Below are positions 10,480 to 21,434 of a stretch of 64,000 nt of DNA, piece by piece. Every line of letters begins with the position of its first letter. Positions within the stretch are counted from its first letter, which is position 1. The notes beneath the pieces were generated by a model, which worked only from the letters and a program-made list of their open reading frames with translations, ran no database searches and was not told the origin of the DNA. This DNA is from Amaurobius ferox (lineage: Eukaryota; Arthropoda; Arachnida; Araneae; Amaurobiidae), in contig OX578137.1 in NCBI GenBank assembly GCA_951213105.1, positions 82,320,679 to 82,384,678 on the forward strand, read 5' to 3'. The position numbers were made by a program, and so were the translations under genes.

Positions 10480-13400
10480 TTACGATCCGCCACTAAATGT
10501 GTGAGTTAGCCAAATCAACGAAAGGAATAATCACTTTGAAAATATTTGTATTAGTATCGTGAGTTGTTATGTTAAGGTAACAACATTGATTGATTACTAA
10601 TACCATCACATACAATCACTCTCCCTAAATATACTAAGCAGATTATATATAATAATGACAATAATAAATTGTTAATTGAATTAAAAGTAGTTAGTAAACT
10701 CCTTTGATTAAGTTACTTTCCAAATGAACTCGCTGGTAAAGCATTGGAAGTAACAAAGAAAGGTGGTTTAGTTAGAAACAACGTTTTATCACCTGTAAGT
10801 ATTCCCTGTAATATAACTACAAATAATTATTAGGCGTTACTGAATCCAGTAGCCTAGCGTGAGATTTTAGGCTGGATAGGCTGAGCAATTGGCATTTTAA
10901 ATTGGTAAAGATTTCGGTATTAAAAGTTCAATTTATATTGGAATTCAATCGTTCAATAAGTTTTACTTCCTTGGTGAGTAAAATAGAAGATAGTAACATA
11001 AAAATGCCGAATGCATGAAATTGACAAGATTTTAAAATATATGTTATTTGTGTAAGATGAATGCATACATATATAACAATTTGAAGAGATAGATATAATA
11101 TTTTAAATGTTTTTCTATTTCTAATTTAACCTTTTAAATACGGCGGTACAACAGTTGTACCACTGAAAATAGCTTTTCCTAGAGCGGCGCAAGTTCAACT
11201 GCTGTACTAGTTCTATTCACCCCCATTTTTCTAGGAAAGGAGGGGGACGCCTATTGTACCTGCCTGCAGCCCTTCCTCCAAGCTTCTCCTGACAGAGAGG
11301 AAACGAGTTACGAACAAATTACACGTTCCTTGAAGGTATTTATTTACAGGTGTGGAATGTTCAGTTATTTTGCCGTTCTGGATTTGAAAAAGTGGATTCT
11401 CGGAGCCGTAACGTAAAAGTTTAGTGATCTTTTACAATATATTAAATAGTAAGTTAGAATATATACTAAAATAATATTAGTAAGTGACAGAAAAAATTGG
11501 TTTTGTAAATATAAACGGAACTAACAAAATTAAACAATTCAAAAGAGTGCACGGAAAATTGGTGAGAAATAAATCTTGAACGTAGCAAACTTGAGGAAAA
11601 CTTGAGCAACGTTTATATGGACAAATAACACAATTATACAGCGCTGCATTATTGTATTATTTGTGCTTATATACTTGCTCAAGTTTTTATTATCCTTTGC
11701 ACAAAGTGTATTTCACTTATTGGGTAGAAAACTTATTTGAAAATCATTGCACTCAACATTGAACTTAGAAAATGTTGTATATTAATTATTTACAAATACT
11801 ATGCTGGGAAATTTCAAAAATATCTTATATTTTATTCACAATATGCTAAACATCCGCTAGAAAAATTATCACTCTCTTTTGTCTGATATTGTTACGTAAC
11901 ACATGATTTCATTCACGAAATCAGATTTATTATTTTTAAAACTCCCAAATACAGAAGCGGATTCTCGCCATACTGATGCTCAGATAAGACGTTTACTTCG
12001 CAAATTACTCAAGTTAATAATAGTCGTTAGTGCATTATTTCATCCTGACCTTAATAAAAATTAGGTGATAGTCAAGTTATTGGTGAAAAATGCCACATAT
12101 TCTTTAGAATTACTGAAAGTTATTATTTTTTCGACGATTAATTAATAGCACTTCGTTTGACCCGAAATGGCGGAATAATCAGCCTTTCCCAAGAAATTTT
12201 CTATGCATCCTCGTCATTAGAAAAACGTTCCAATTAACGTCCAAGCATTGTCTTAAGTTCAATAGCCATACCTTTTTCAAAGCTAACCTCTGGCGTCCTG
12301 TGTTCCAGAAGGAGGAACTTACAAGTTGAGAAGTTTTAATATCGTGATATTGGTAATACAACAGAAAGCTGAACACAATTAGCATCAAGTTGTGGTTTTA
12401 ATGGGAAGAATGGGTTTTAATAGGGGAATTACTTTGAAACATGTCATTTTAACCACATAAAATTTAGAAAGTTCCTCATGAATGAATACATATTCGAAAA
12501 ATTATTTAAAATTAAACATCGTGATTACATATTTCTTTAATTTAGATTTTTAGCCAGGAAGGCTTAGCTTTTTAGCTTCTATACATTCCACGCCACTGTC
12601 TGAAACATCCACAAGCTCACGTTACTTAAATAATAGAGATACATATAACACTACTGAATTTCCAAATCTCCTGCCCAGCTAGACTACGGGTTTGGTTTAA
12701 AGATTGTTACCCATCAGAACGTTCTTCAATTTTTATGAGGGTGTCAGTATAGAAATCCAGCTATATTTACCGCTAAGGAGCTGATTTGCATGATCATCAT
12801 TCAAAATCATTCTTCAACATAAAGTAACTATGAAGTAAATGAATTCGAATTAAAAAAATCTCTCCGAAGTTTGTCGTACGGAGAATTTAGTTAAAACAGT
12901 ATATCATTTCGCGGATGGCTGAAGCTTGGATTTTCCGACACACACTGACAATAATATATTTTATTAGATTATAATAATGGATCACAAATAATTGAATATT
13001 GCAATATTTGGCATCATTATCCGATAATCGTAAACATTATCGTTAAAAAGCTTTTAAATTGAACTTGTTATATAACATGGGAACTCGCTACGTTCTATCG
13101 AAATAAGTTGAAGTATTTTCAGAACGGTAACTAATTTTTTTACTACAGAAGAGGTCATATTGTTTAACCCAGGACAAAATAAAACAAACCGGATATGGGG
13201 TAACAACACACGAAATAAAATATACTAAACTTCTGATTAAAAAAACATTGAATTTTATGGAGGAAGATTTGTGATCTGAAATAAAAAATGCATTTTTCTT
13301 TTACTTTTGATAGAATACATAGTATTTATAAAGGAAATGTACTCACTGTGGATGAAGAATTCCGGAATTCAACAATTAAAATTTCATCATAATTCAACAG

Positions 13401-14560
13401 TTTTTAAATATGTTTGTTCGTTAAATGTACGACTTGAATTGCATACGCATATGTATGTCCTCTACAATTCAGTTTACGCACATGCTAACTATTTTAACTG
13501 GGACTGCATGGCATTAAGAACGCGATCATTTTTTCTAGAATTCTGAAGAGGATCCGAACTTGTTAAAAGCGTTAACTTGCTGACTAAATTTCATTGGGCG
13601 TCACTCGATCCTGTGCGCACAGCACAATTTAAAATCTTTGCACAATTTATTTACATCTGGATATTGCTCTTTAAAATTAACAAAACATTTTAAACTGTAA
13701 TATTTTGTCAACTCCTCTCAAAGTTTACTCTGGGCCGTGACATCACGAATGACGAAACTTAATTCCCATTACGTCAAGTTGACAACATTGTTATTGCTTA
13801 CCGGGCTGAGTGTCCCACCTTCCATTAAAGAAACTTGAGAATTTCTGTTTTCGCCATGGTACTCGTAATCGTTAAGCGTTTAGTAAGTTATCGTTAAGCG
13901 TCTGCCTGGATCAGAACATTTTGTTCCACCAAGAAGAGTATAAAAGTGGCTGACTTTCTGAAATTTCCTTTTGCAGTATAAAAATTTTGAGACATTCGTT
14001 ATTTTGGATCATTAATGTTAATCGAAAAACTATATATATGTTAAATTTTAATTACACGATAAATAATAAATTTTAAAAAGCAATTTGATTGCAAGCATGA
14101 ATGACAAAAATTTCATGTGGAAGATCTTGGTACAATAACGCTGTTGAGAGTTGGTAATAATATTTTCATCCTACAAATTTTGAAAAATAATTAAGCACTC
14201 AGTTTTATTCTGAGTTGTATTAAAAGAGATTAAAAATGATATATTGTAGTATATTGATAATACAAAAAATGAAGACAAAATGACAGCATTTTAAGATACA
14301 ACAATTGCAATACAATTTATGAAAAATGACAGCCATGAAAGATAATAAAGCATATTATTTTATGTAAATAGATTTATGTCATTGCAGTTAAAAATTAGCT
14401 CACTAAGATTCTGTCTTTTGATCGTTATTGTAAGTGTGCAAAGTTTCAGCCTTCATGTTTATGCAGTGCATCTACATGGTCTGAAACGTGGATTGTCGAT
14501 TACTTGTCAATAGACATGCCAATAAGTCAATTATTTGTCAATAGGTAATTAGGCACGGTT
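10480..14560. other. AT-rich DNA, no gene recognised
   Basis: About 4 kb with no coding motif and no RNA gene. Within it 11145-11161 is a perfect palindrome (GGTACAAC-A-GTTGTACC), preceded by TTAACCTTTTAAATACGGCG, which looks a little like a piggyBac-type end. No matching second end was found. A GC-richer patch follows at 11160-11320. A 79-codon frame at 13307-13546 has no recognised motif. Confidence 0.5.
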
Positions 14561-14569
14561 TGTCAATTA

Positions 14570-15085
14570 TTAAATAGATATTAATATGCATGTTTGTTCT
14601 TGATGCATTTATTTCTAAACACATTTTTGCATCAAATTCAATTCATCATTATAACATTAATAATCAAAAAGTTTATGAATTAATTAACTTACTATTAAAC
14701 AAGATTGTATAACAAAGTTATAAATCATTATTTATAGAACATCAATTACGTCTTTATTCACCTTTGAAGTATAATTTAGCACATGCAGCAGCATACTTTC
14801 TAATAATAACATACTAACTGCTTGATAATTAAATTAATAACAGACATATCTTAACAAGTTTTCGAAGTTTAAAACGATTTCTTTAAAAAGACCAGGGAAA
14901 TTAGTTTGGCACACAACATTGAATCTCACTGTAGGTAATTGAGCAAATCACAACAAAGGGTGTTTCAACTCTAATTAATTCTGCAGCACCCCTTACTGTT
15001 TAGCGTGATAGACTACCTATTCAACCTTCCTGATTTTGATTTATCGTAGTCATAGAAACTACTCGTTTATGTTTCTGTGGCAACC
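14570..15085. repeat. Old dispersed repeat, copy 1
   Basis: This aligns by eye with 19690-20245 over several hundred bases. The shared order is: ATTAAAT/TAATTAAAT, ATATCTTAACAAGTTTTC, a GACCAGGG/GATCATGGG step, GAATCT-ACT-AGGTAATTGAGCAAA, CAACAAAGG, CTCTAATTAATTCTGCAGCA and TTTATGTTTC. A third, weaker copy of the last part is at 22580-22745. It is not identified, and stop codons in every frame argue against a duplicated gene. Confidence 0.55.
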
Positions 15086-15523
15086 GAAAGAAATAAAAGC
15101 TTGAAGTTTAACTTTATAATTAACATTAATTTATTATTATTAAATTTTCACATTGCCGTAATTACATATTTAGTGGAATTAATATTAAATCGTACATTGC
15201 TTGTTGTGCCGCTATAAACCCTCCAATTAGTTTATCTTTCGTGTGAGTCCTGTAAAGGAATAATTATTTAATAAAATGCTCATTGATTGCACCATTTAAA
15301 CTTAATAATAAAACATGTATTAACAACATCAATACTTATTAAATTCATTACAAAATTAATTCTATTATTTCGGCGATGGAACATGTGAGACATGTGAGAC
15401 CAGTATGGATAAAACTATTTAAAATGTGTCTATGACATTTGATTGTAATTGAGCACATACCTTCCAATTCGTCTTGGGCTTTGATCATATCTCAAATTCT
15501 TGCATCAGTTTTCAGTACTGGCC

Positions 15524-15617
15524 ATAACTCTTTGGTGTGAAAGCCCCAGGCCGTCCGGCTCGTCCAGAGGACTTGGAGCAACAGAATGGACGACCGGGAG
15601 AATAACTCTTTGGTGTG
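15524..15617. mobile_element. Ultrashort SINE-like insertion with 16 bp target duplication
   Basis: A 62 bp body (15540-15601) is flanked by perfect 16 bp direct repeats ATAACTCTTTGGTGTG (15524-15539 and 15602-15617). The body begins AAAGCCCCAGGCCGTCCG and ends GGACGACCGGGAGA. The ends CCGTCCG...GGACGACCGG are partly inverted, and the layout matches the 65 bp body at 19513-19577 and the 3' module of the SINE at 37401-37694. The length of the direct repeat is typical of LINE-driven (target-primed) insertion. Confidence 0.7.
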
Positions 15618-15735
15618 TGGCTCCTCCTCGTACTCTGATTGCACTCACACATTGATATATCTCCATTATTTTGGAACCTCTACGGGACACTCTACAAGTC
15701 TGTTAGGTTTTTCATTCTTCTCTAGTCGTACTTTT

Positions 15736-15884
15736 AAGTCAACATCTTGATCGTCTCTCTTGGTATACTCAAGTCAAAATTCCATATCTGTCTATTCTGG
15801 TCTGCTCTTAAGTCAAAATCGTGATAGTTGTCTGTTGGTATGGTCCTACGTCAAAATTCCATAGTTGTCTGCTTGATTCTCGGG
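15736..15884. repeat. Four-copy tandem repeat, period about 38 bp
   Basis: The phrase AAGTCAAAAT (or a near variant) followed by tcCATA/cgTGATAGTTGTCT recurs at about 15736, 15771, 15810 and 15848, giving spacings of 35, 39 and 38 bp. The copies are diverged. Confidence 0.65.
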
Positions 15885-16245
15885 TCACAGGCTGTGGTTC
15901 CCTCGGTGGGTGGTAACTCCTCCTTTTCTTCCATTTTCCGCACTTATTGGTTACTCCTTTACCCAATGGCACTATTCCACATTTTGTAATTCCCAGCTCA
16001 GCCCCTCTGGTATGGCACCCCTAAATTTATGGTCTTCTGACCTTTAGGTTCACGGAGTGATAAACTCCGGTGCCAGCCAGACTACACGCTTTGTTCGTCG
16101 TTTTGGCCACCATAAATTTCACATAAAAGTGTCTCATCAAAAGTGAGATCTATGTCTGGTCTCACAGTCTCATACTGAAAATTTCGTGAACAGTTTTTAA
16201 CTCTTTCGTATTTAGTTTATTATGACAGAAAATAATGAAATATAT
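15885..16245. other. GC-richer stretch, not recognised
   Basis: This is less AT-rich than its surroundings, with no long open frame on either strand. It may be a fragment of a mobile element next to the mariner-like remnant, but no motif supports this. Confidence 0.3.
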
Positions 16246-16249
16246 ATGC

Positions 16250-16710
16250 AAGGTGGTCCAAAAGATCTTAAGCAAGCTTTAAGGGTAGATCAGACATACA
16301 AAAACAAGTCCATTTTGCATAGGAACACGGACCTTCAAACGCCACCATAGGGGGGAATGCAGGACGAAACAAAAAGAAAGCAATGCAGATAATACGACAC
16401 AAGTTTATTAGACATAACAGTTACAAGTATCAATTACAATTGTTTAGCATATTATTAAATTAGATGCCCAACGTTATTGCCATCCACAGATATGCATATC
16501 TGGCAACGTTGACGGATAGATTCACGAACGCATTCAAAAATGCCAGGACCCTCACAGACACGTGTTTCTGTCTCAACTACTCCAGCAACAAGGTCAGAGT
16601 CAGATGTTACAGGGGTCTCGTAAACTAGACTTTTGAGGTAACCATGCAGGAAGAAATCAATGGGCGATAAGTCGGGAGACTGGTGGTTGTTTCCTGTCCG
16701 ATCCATCTTT
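16250..16710 (-). pseudogene. Mariner-like transposase, C-terminal fragment with 3' end
   Basis: The minus-strand frame 16706-16455 (83 residues) carries QSPDLSPIDFFLHGYLKSLVYETPV near its N-terminus, followed by a conserved-looking tail (PGIFECVRESIRQRCQICI) typical of Tc1/mariner-superfamily transposases of arthropods. The D of SPIDFF is the third catalytic acidic residue. The first two catalytic residues and the DNA-binding part are absent, so this is less than a third of the usual protein. Downstream sequence to about 16250, including AAGGTGGTCCAAAAGATC, probably is the element's 3' end. A second partial copy of the 3' region lies at 16853-16972. Confidence 0.7.
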
Positions 16711-16852
16711 TAGGAATGGTCCTATTGAGATAGTCCTACACATCCCGGCTAAAGCATGCACAGCTGCGGATGGTAGACTCCTCAACTCTGAATTCAAGAT
16801 GGTGGACGTTTCTGCAAAAGCAATGCAGAAATGTTAAAGCAATGCAATGTTA

Positions 16853-16972
16853 AGAAATACATGCAGATAATAAAAAACAGATTTATTAGACACACCAGTT
16901 ACAAGTATCAATTACAGTTGTTTATCATAATATTAAAGTAGGTGATCAAATGTCTTGCCATCCGCAGCTCCA
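16853..16972 (-). repeat. Second partial copy of the mariner-like 3' region
   Basis: Compared with 16379-16489 the order is conserved: ATGCAGATAATA, TTTATTAGACA, CAGTTACAAGTATCAATTAC, TTGTTTA-CATA, and a TTGCCATCC-CAG end. The copies lie in the same orientation 475 bp apart, so this is either a tandem duplication of the 3' end or two separate insertions. Confidence 0.65.
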
Positions 16973-16989
16973 CTTTACGATCCAGCCCA

Positions 16990-17898
16990 CACGAGGCACC
17001 CTAAGTTCTTAAGCACAACGAGATGTGAGGGGGAAAGAACTTCTCAACACGAAGAGGGTTCAACGGGTCAGACATAGAGCCAGAACAAAATTCCAAAAAC
17101 ATAGGTGTCGCAACAGATCCCTGTTGAGTACCCATGCTAGCAAACTTATTATAAATAATAGAACCATCGATAAATTCAACGTGAAAATCCGTAAGATAAT
17201 AAAAATTAAATTGGTGAAATTGGAAGGAATGTTCAAAGAAGTAAATATACAAGCAAGGACAGACCAATTAAAGGGATCAAAAGCTCCCTGATATCAATCA
17301 TGAGAAGTGAACAATGGAAATGAGTCCTTTTAGACTTCATGTATTCAACCAAATTAATGACCATGTCTTTGCATCTCCTGCCTTCTTGAAACCTGAACTG
17401 TTCATTGTGAAGAATACCGTAAGTATCGATTCAATAATAAAACCTGTTGATGCAGACTCTCTGAAGAATTTCCCCAAGAGTGGGAAGCAAGCAAATGGGT
17501 CGGTAAGCATTAATTTGAGTAGGGTCCTTGTTTGGTTTTGGAAGAAAAATTACCTTTCGCATTGCGGAGGGGGCTGGAGAAATAACTAGTATCAATATAA
17601 GAGTTGAGATAATTTAAAATAATGGAGGGATCGATGTGAAAGACCCAAATCTAGTTTGTATTATCAAGTTGGTCACGACTTAGAGCCCAGCCGCTTTTCA
17701 AGCCATTAAAAACAAAAATAACCTCTGGGAGAGAAACGTTATCGGAGCGAAAAGGGTCGCCATCCAAAAGAAAACCAGAGAAATCTGAGTCGGAAGGAAA
17801 AATTTTATCAAGCAAAATACTATGTTTATCACTGTAACTGATATTAGGGTTATTATCAATTGATTCGTTTCTTGCGATTCAATTTATTGAAAGCTACT
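16990..17898 (-). pseudogene. LINE reverse transcriptase domain, decayed
   Basis: On the minus strand, in shifting frames, one reads a fingers-region phrase FLPKPNKDPTQINAYRPICL then LPTLGEILQRV (about 17545-17445), a GILHNEQFRFQEGRRC phrase (about 17420-17370), and GTQQGSV (about 17133-17110), the RT motif usually seen as G-P-Q-G-S. These are the standard order of motifs in non-LTR RT. At least two frame changes and an in-frame stop separate them. The catalytic YADD segment would lie beyond 16990 and is not there. The enzyme would have copied its RNA at a nicked target. This copy cannot make it. Confidence 0.75.
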
Positions 17899-17902
17899 TT
17901 AA

Positions 17903-18713
17903 GGGGACGGTGGACGTTGAATTTTTTTTTATTTATTTATTGACTTAGAAACATGAAAATTTGTATAAATATTCCTCTTAACATCACTATATACAGTACC
18001 ATTAAAATTTTTTTCAATTTTCTTATAATTTATTATTATTTTTTTATTTTTTTAACGAAAATTTGAAAATACTCCTTGCGTGCCATTTGTTCACATTTTT
18101 GATTAATTTTACATTCTGATCACTCAAAAACACATTATGAACAAACTTGGGTATTTATTTTTAAATCCCTTAGAAAGTTAATTTTTTAAAAATATTTCTC
18201 TGCATTTAAAACTTAATTTTCATCATTTAATTAGATTCTTATTCACTTTTAATTACCTTAATAAAGTCCAATTATAAAATGCATACCCAGTTTCATTAAA
18301 AAGTATGAGAGGTGTCTTCTTGCTATATGTCATGCATCTTAGACAAAAATTAAGACGCATGGAGCATTTTAAAAATGTAAAACTTTTGAAAATTCCGTTT
18401 CGAAAAAAATGCAATCAACCTTTTGCTTACGGGTGGGACAGCGTTTATCCTAAACGAAGAACCTCCCAAAAAGACAGGTATTTGACATACCTGTCAAATA
18501 CATCCTAAACAGTTTGATCCCCCTTTGCAGGCATTGGCGTCCATGAAAATCGCCGACAGAAACATTGCATCTGCTGCAGCTTTCTTTTTTTGGAGGTACT
18601 TCGTTTAGGATTGACGCTGTCCCACTCGTAAGCAAATGTTAAATGTGTAAAATATTGTTATATGTTAAAACTTTTTTAGTCGATTTTTGCTCATTTCAGC
18701 GTCCACTGTCCCC
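17903..18713. mobile_element. 811 bp MITE with TTAA target duplication
   Basis: The ends GGGGACGGTGGACGTTGA (17903-17920) and, inverted, CGTCCACTGTCCCC (18700-18713) form terminal inverted repeats. TTAA lies immediately outside both ends (17899-17902 and 18714-18717). Removing the element restores a continuous LINE reading frame around one TTAA. There is no transposase frame. TTAA targets are characteristic of piggyBac, but the GGGGAC ends are not the usual piggyBac CCC start, so the superfamily is open. A secondary inverted repeat (18424-18477 / 18590-18642) is nested inside. Confidence 0.8.
18424..18645. repeat. Nested inverted repeat inside the MITE
   Basis: TGCTTACGGGTGGGACAGCG...CTAAACGAAG..CCTCCC (18424-18467) is inverted at 18590-18642 with few mismatches. 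Between the arms 18478-18501 is a perfect 10 bp stem (GTATTTGACA) with a 4 nt loop. Confidence 0.75.
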
Positions 18714-18719
18714 TTAAAG

Positions 18720-19260
18720 GTATAGCCAAACTTATCAGCATAATTCGTACCAAGATATCAAGCCGCAGTCTTGGGCCCCATTGACCATCGATTTCTTAAA
18801 AGCCCATTTCTTATTATAGGCAACCCTATACAGTCTTCAACGGTATGGGGAAAATTGTTATTGATTAAAAACTTCAGCTTTTTTAATAAAGCTGTCACAT
18901 GATTCCGAATACTGGCCAAACCGCTAGTCCATCAAGAGAACTTTTTAACCTTGTTATTCCTACGTTTCCGCGGGAATTTAAAAGCACACTTAGAACCTGT
19001 ATTAACTAAAGTAATTATACAATTATCTGTAAATAACATTATCAAATCCCTTGTACAAAAAGTAACATTTTGCAAAAAATTATACTTGAATTTACCAGCG
19101 CAATAGCTGGTTTTAAGAACAAAATCATTGGAGGTATTATCAAAAGCACTTAGCTGGACACTCACGTAGCGGTGGTTACTGCAAGACTCGATATCCAGGA
19201 TATTCCAATTTCTAAGCTTGTCAGAGAAGTATTTAGTAGAGTAGGGAGCGGATTACCAGT
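18720..19260 (-). pseudogene. LINE endonuclease C-terminus and linker
   Basis: The minus-strand frame around 19165-18932 includes, just upstream, IESCSNHRYV (about 19190-19160). This corresponds to the S-D-H-x-x motif that closes APE-type endonucleases of LINEs, with N in place of D. After a stop (TGA where W is expected at about 18931) a WTSGLASIRNHVTALLKKLK segment follows, typical of the linker to RT. The upstream endonuclease motifs are not in recognisable form. Confidence 0.65.
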
Positions 19261-19499
19261 TCCATTCTGGGAATATAAATACTGAGTTAATATAATTACC
19301 GAATTAATATTATCTATATACCCGTTTTGTTTATTCCCGATGTCGAGTTCTACTAATTAGACATTGCTCTATAACTTTATAATTGCTTTTATATTTATCC
19401 CGCTTTGTTGCCGAACTATTTATCCTAAATTTTTTAATTATTTCCCAGGGGAGCAGCAATCACATTTTTTCGATCAATCATGCTTACTTTACTATATGT
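19261..19499. other. AT-rich spacer
   Basis: Short AT-rich stretch with no motif, between the LINE remnant and the ultrashort insertion. Confidence 0.5.
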
Positions 19500-19590
19500 A
19501 GACTTACCATGTTGTTGTTGAGACCCAGACCGTCCGACCTACCAGAAAGGTGTAAGGTAACTGTTTGGACGGTCGGGAGACTTACCATGT
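19500..19590. mobile_element. Ultrashort (65 bp) SINE-like insertion with 13 bp target duplication
   Basis: The body 19513-19577 is bounded by perfect 13 bp direct repeats AGACTTACCATGT (19500-19512 and 19578-19590). The body starts TGTTG-type repeats, then GAGACCCAGACCGTCCGACC, and ends GGACGGTCGGG. GACCGTCC and GGACGGTC are inverted, so it can fold as a hairpin. It is nearly identical to the 3' module (37401-37475) of the full SINE at 37401-37694, and starts at the same point as the related 62 bp insertion at 15540. Confidence 0.8.
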
Positions 19591-19689
19591 GCAGTTATGA
19601 ACTCAAATGTAGTGTTACTACAAAATAAATAAAAATTCTATAAAATAGATATTTTATGTAATAACTTTATATGTATATTTTGATTTACT

Positions 19690-20222
19690 GAAATATATAA
19701 GACATGTAATTTTTCATCAAGCAATCATTTCAAATACAATTTATTTCATCAAATTTAATTCATCATTACAACATGAATTATCTAATAATGTAATATAATT
19801 ATTAATTCTCTATGAATATGCTCGTTATTACTAAACAAAGTTATAATAAATTAGCTATATAACATGATTAATGACTAGCATTAAATGGCATTCACTTTTA
19901 AACTCTAATTTAATACACGCAATAGTATATTCTCTAATGAGAACATAATGCATGCTTGATATTTGGCTATTAATTAAATCGTTAATAAAGATATCTTAAC
20001 AAGTTTTCCAAAGTTTTAAACTACTCCTTTAAAAAGATCATGGGAATTATTTTCGCACACAAGAATGAATCTGACTAAAGGTAATTGAGCAAACCGCAAC
20101 AAAGGAAGATGCAGCTCTAATTAATTCTGCAGCAGCACCGGCGGTTTTGCGTGATAGAATATCTGCACAACCACCGCAATCGGGATTCCACTTTATTGTG
20201 ATCATAGAAATTACTCGTCTAA
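19690..20222. repeat. Old dispersed repeat, copy 2
   Basis: The counterpart of 14570-15085. A 65-codon minus-strand frame (20244-20047) covers its conserved part, but the other copies carry stops in that frame, so I do not call it a gene. Confidence 0.55.
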
Positions 20223-21434
20223 GTTTCCTGTCGTAATCGTTCATAATGATACGGAGGATCCTATTTAAATGCTAAATTTTATGAACAGTTTATAACTGTT
20301 TTGAAAAGGATTTTAATGTTTATGTGAAGGGGAAAAAGTTAGATAATGTCCCTCTATATTCTATTCTATAACATACAAATTTTCTGAAATACCATAGGCA
20401 TCCCAGTAACTTTGTAAAGAAAGTTTTGTGAATATACAAGTTATGTTTGTCTAAAGAAAAGTGACCTGGCGCAATCGAATAAAAGTGATTGCATCAACCC
20501 TAGCGGAGAATTGTACGAGTTAAGATAACGCACTTGACATGAAAGCAAGAAAGAAAGAAAATAGAATTACAACAATGATCTAGATCATTGTCAAATTATT
20601 AGGAATCAACAGAAAACTATTACAGAGTGTATTCCACATGATATAGATTTGGGGATTTGTTGAGTTATTAAGAAAAGCTGAAATAACCGACACTTTCATA
20701 CACAGGAATCGAATATACTGTGATGAAGCGATGGTAAGTGTTTTAGATAAATGCACAAAAGACTAAGTAAATTAAAAAAGTAAACCACAAATATGTTATA
20801 ATATATCTCATCAAACAAAAGTGTAAAAAAAATATTGAACAATGGCGGGTGATGGTATGCTAACAGATGTGACACTAATTAGTTCCTAAATTTATTACTG
20901 GCGTAGCACGTGAAACTAAATTTTACTTTCATCCAACTCAAATCGTCCTACCTTCTCGAAACTGCAAGGCATCTGTTTAGAAAGCGCCAACTTGAACATA
21001 ACCCAGTTGGGGTGACATCATCGTCACCCTAACTGAGTCATCGAGTTTTTGAAGTGAGTCCCATTGGTGATAACTATGCATTGCAGCAATTCGATTTTCC
21101 TTCTTTCTTGCTTTCTTGTGGAGTACGCAATCTTAACTTTTAAAATTCCCCGCTAGGGTTGCTGCAATCACTTTTATTCGATTGTGTCAAGTCACTTTTC
21201 TTTAGACAGACCTAGCGTGTATATTCACAAAACTTTCTTTACAAAGTTACTGGGATGCCTATGGTATTTCAGAAAATGTGTATGTTATAGAATAGAACAT
21301 GAAGGAACATTATCTAACTCTTTCCGGTTCACATGAACATTAAAATCCTTTTCAAAGCAGATATAAACTGTTCATAAAATTTAGCATTTAAATAGGATCC
21401 CCCGTATCATTATGAAAGTATACGACAGGAAATA
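20223..21434. mobile_element. 1.2 kb foldback element, arms about 355 bp
   Basis: The left arm 20223-20577 (TTTCCTGTCGTA...GATACGG-GGATCCTATTTAAATGC...) is inverted at 21079-21434, with matching order over the whole arm: ATGAACAGTTTATA, CATAGGCATCCCAGTAACTT, CACTTTTATTCGATTG, and a GAAAGCAAGAAAGAA stretch. The central 500 bp includes a smaller imperfect hairpin at 21001-21039 (CCCAGTTGGGGTGAC). No transposase frame. The left end overlaps the edge of the dispersed repeat ending near 20245, so the true outer limit is uncertain. Confidence 0.75.

Larger units (their letters stand above)
16985..19260 (-). mobile_element. APE/RT LINE remnant, interrupted by a MITE
   Basis: Two minus-strand blocks, 19260-18718 and 17898-16985, form one non-LTR retrotransposon. 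The upstream block ends an APE-type endonuclease (WNILDIESCSNHRYV) and the linker after it. The downstream block carries RT motifs. At the junction the frame reads through the TTAA at which the MITE 17903-18713 sits (FGYTFK, then VAFNKLN), so the LINE was in place first. Frameshifts and stops are frequent. The 5' end, YADD box and 3' tail are missing. It most resembles Jockey/R1-group LINEs, but clade assignment needs a tree. Confidence 0.75.

Noticed and set aside
11126..11161. piggyBac-type end at TTAACCTTTTAAATACGG
   Set aside because: No second end or transposase found; kept only as a palindrome in the region note.
15736..15884. Possible CRISPR-like array
   Set aside because: Units are diverged and directly adjacent with no unique spacers; the genome is eukaryotic.
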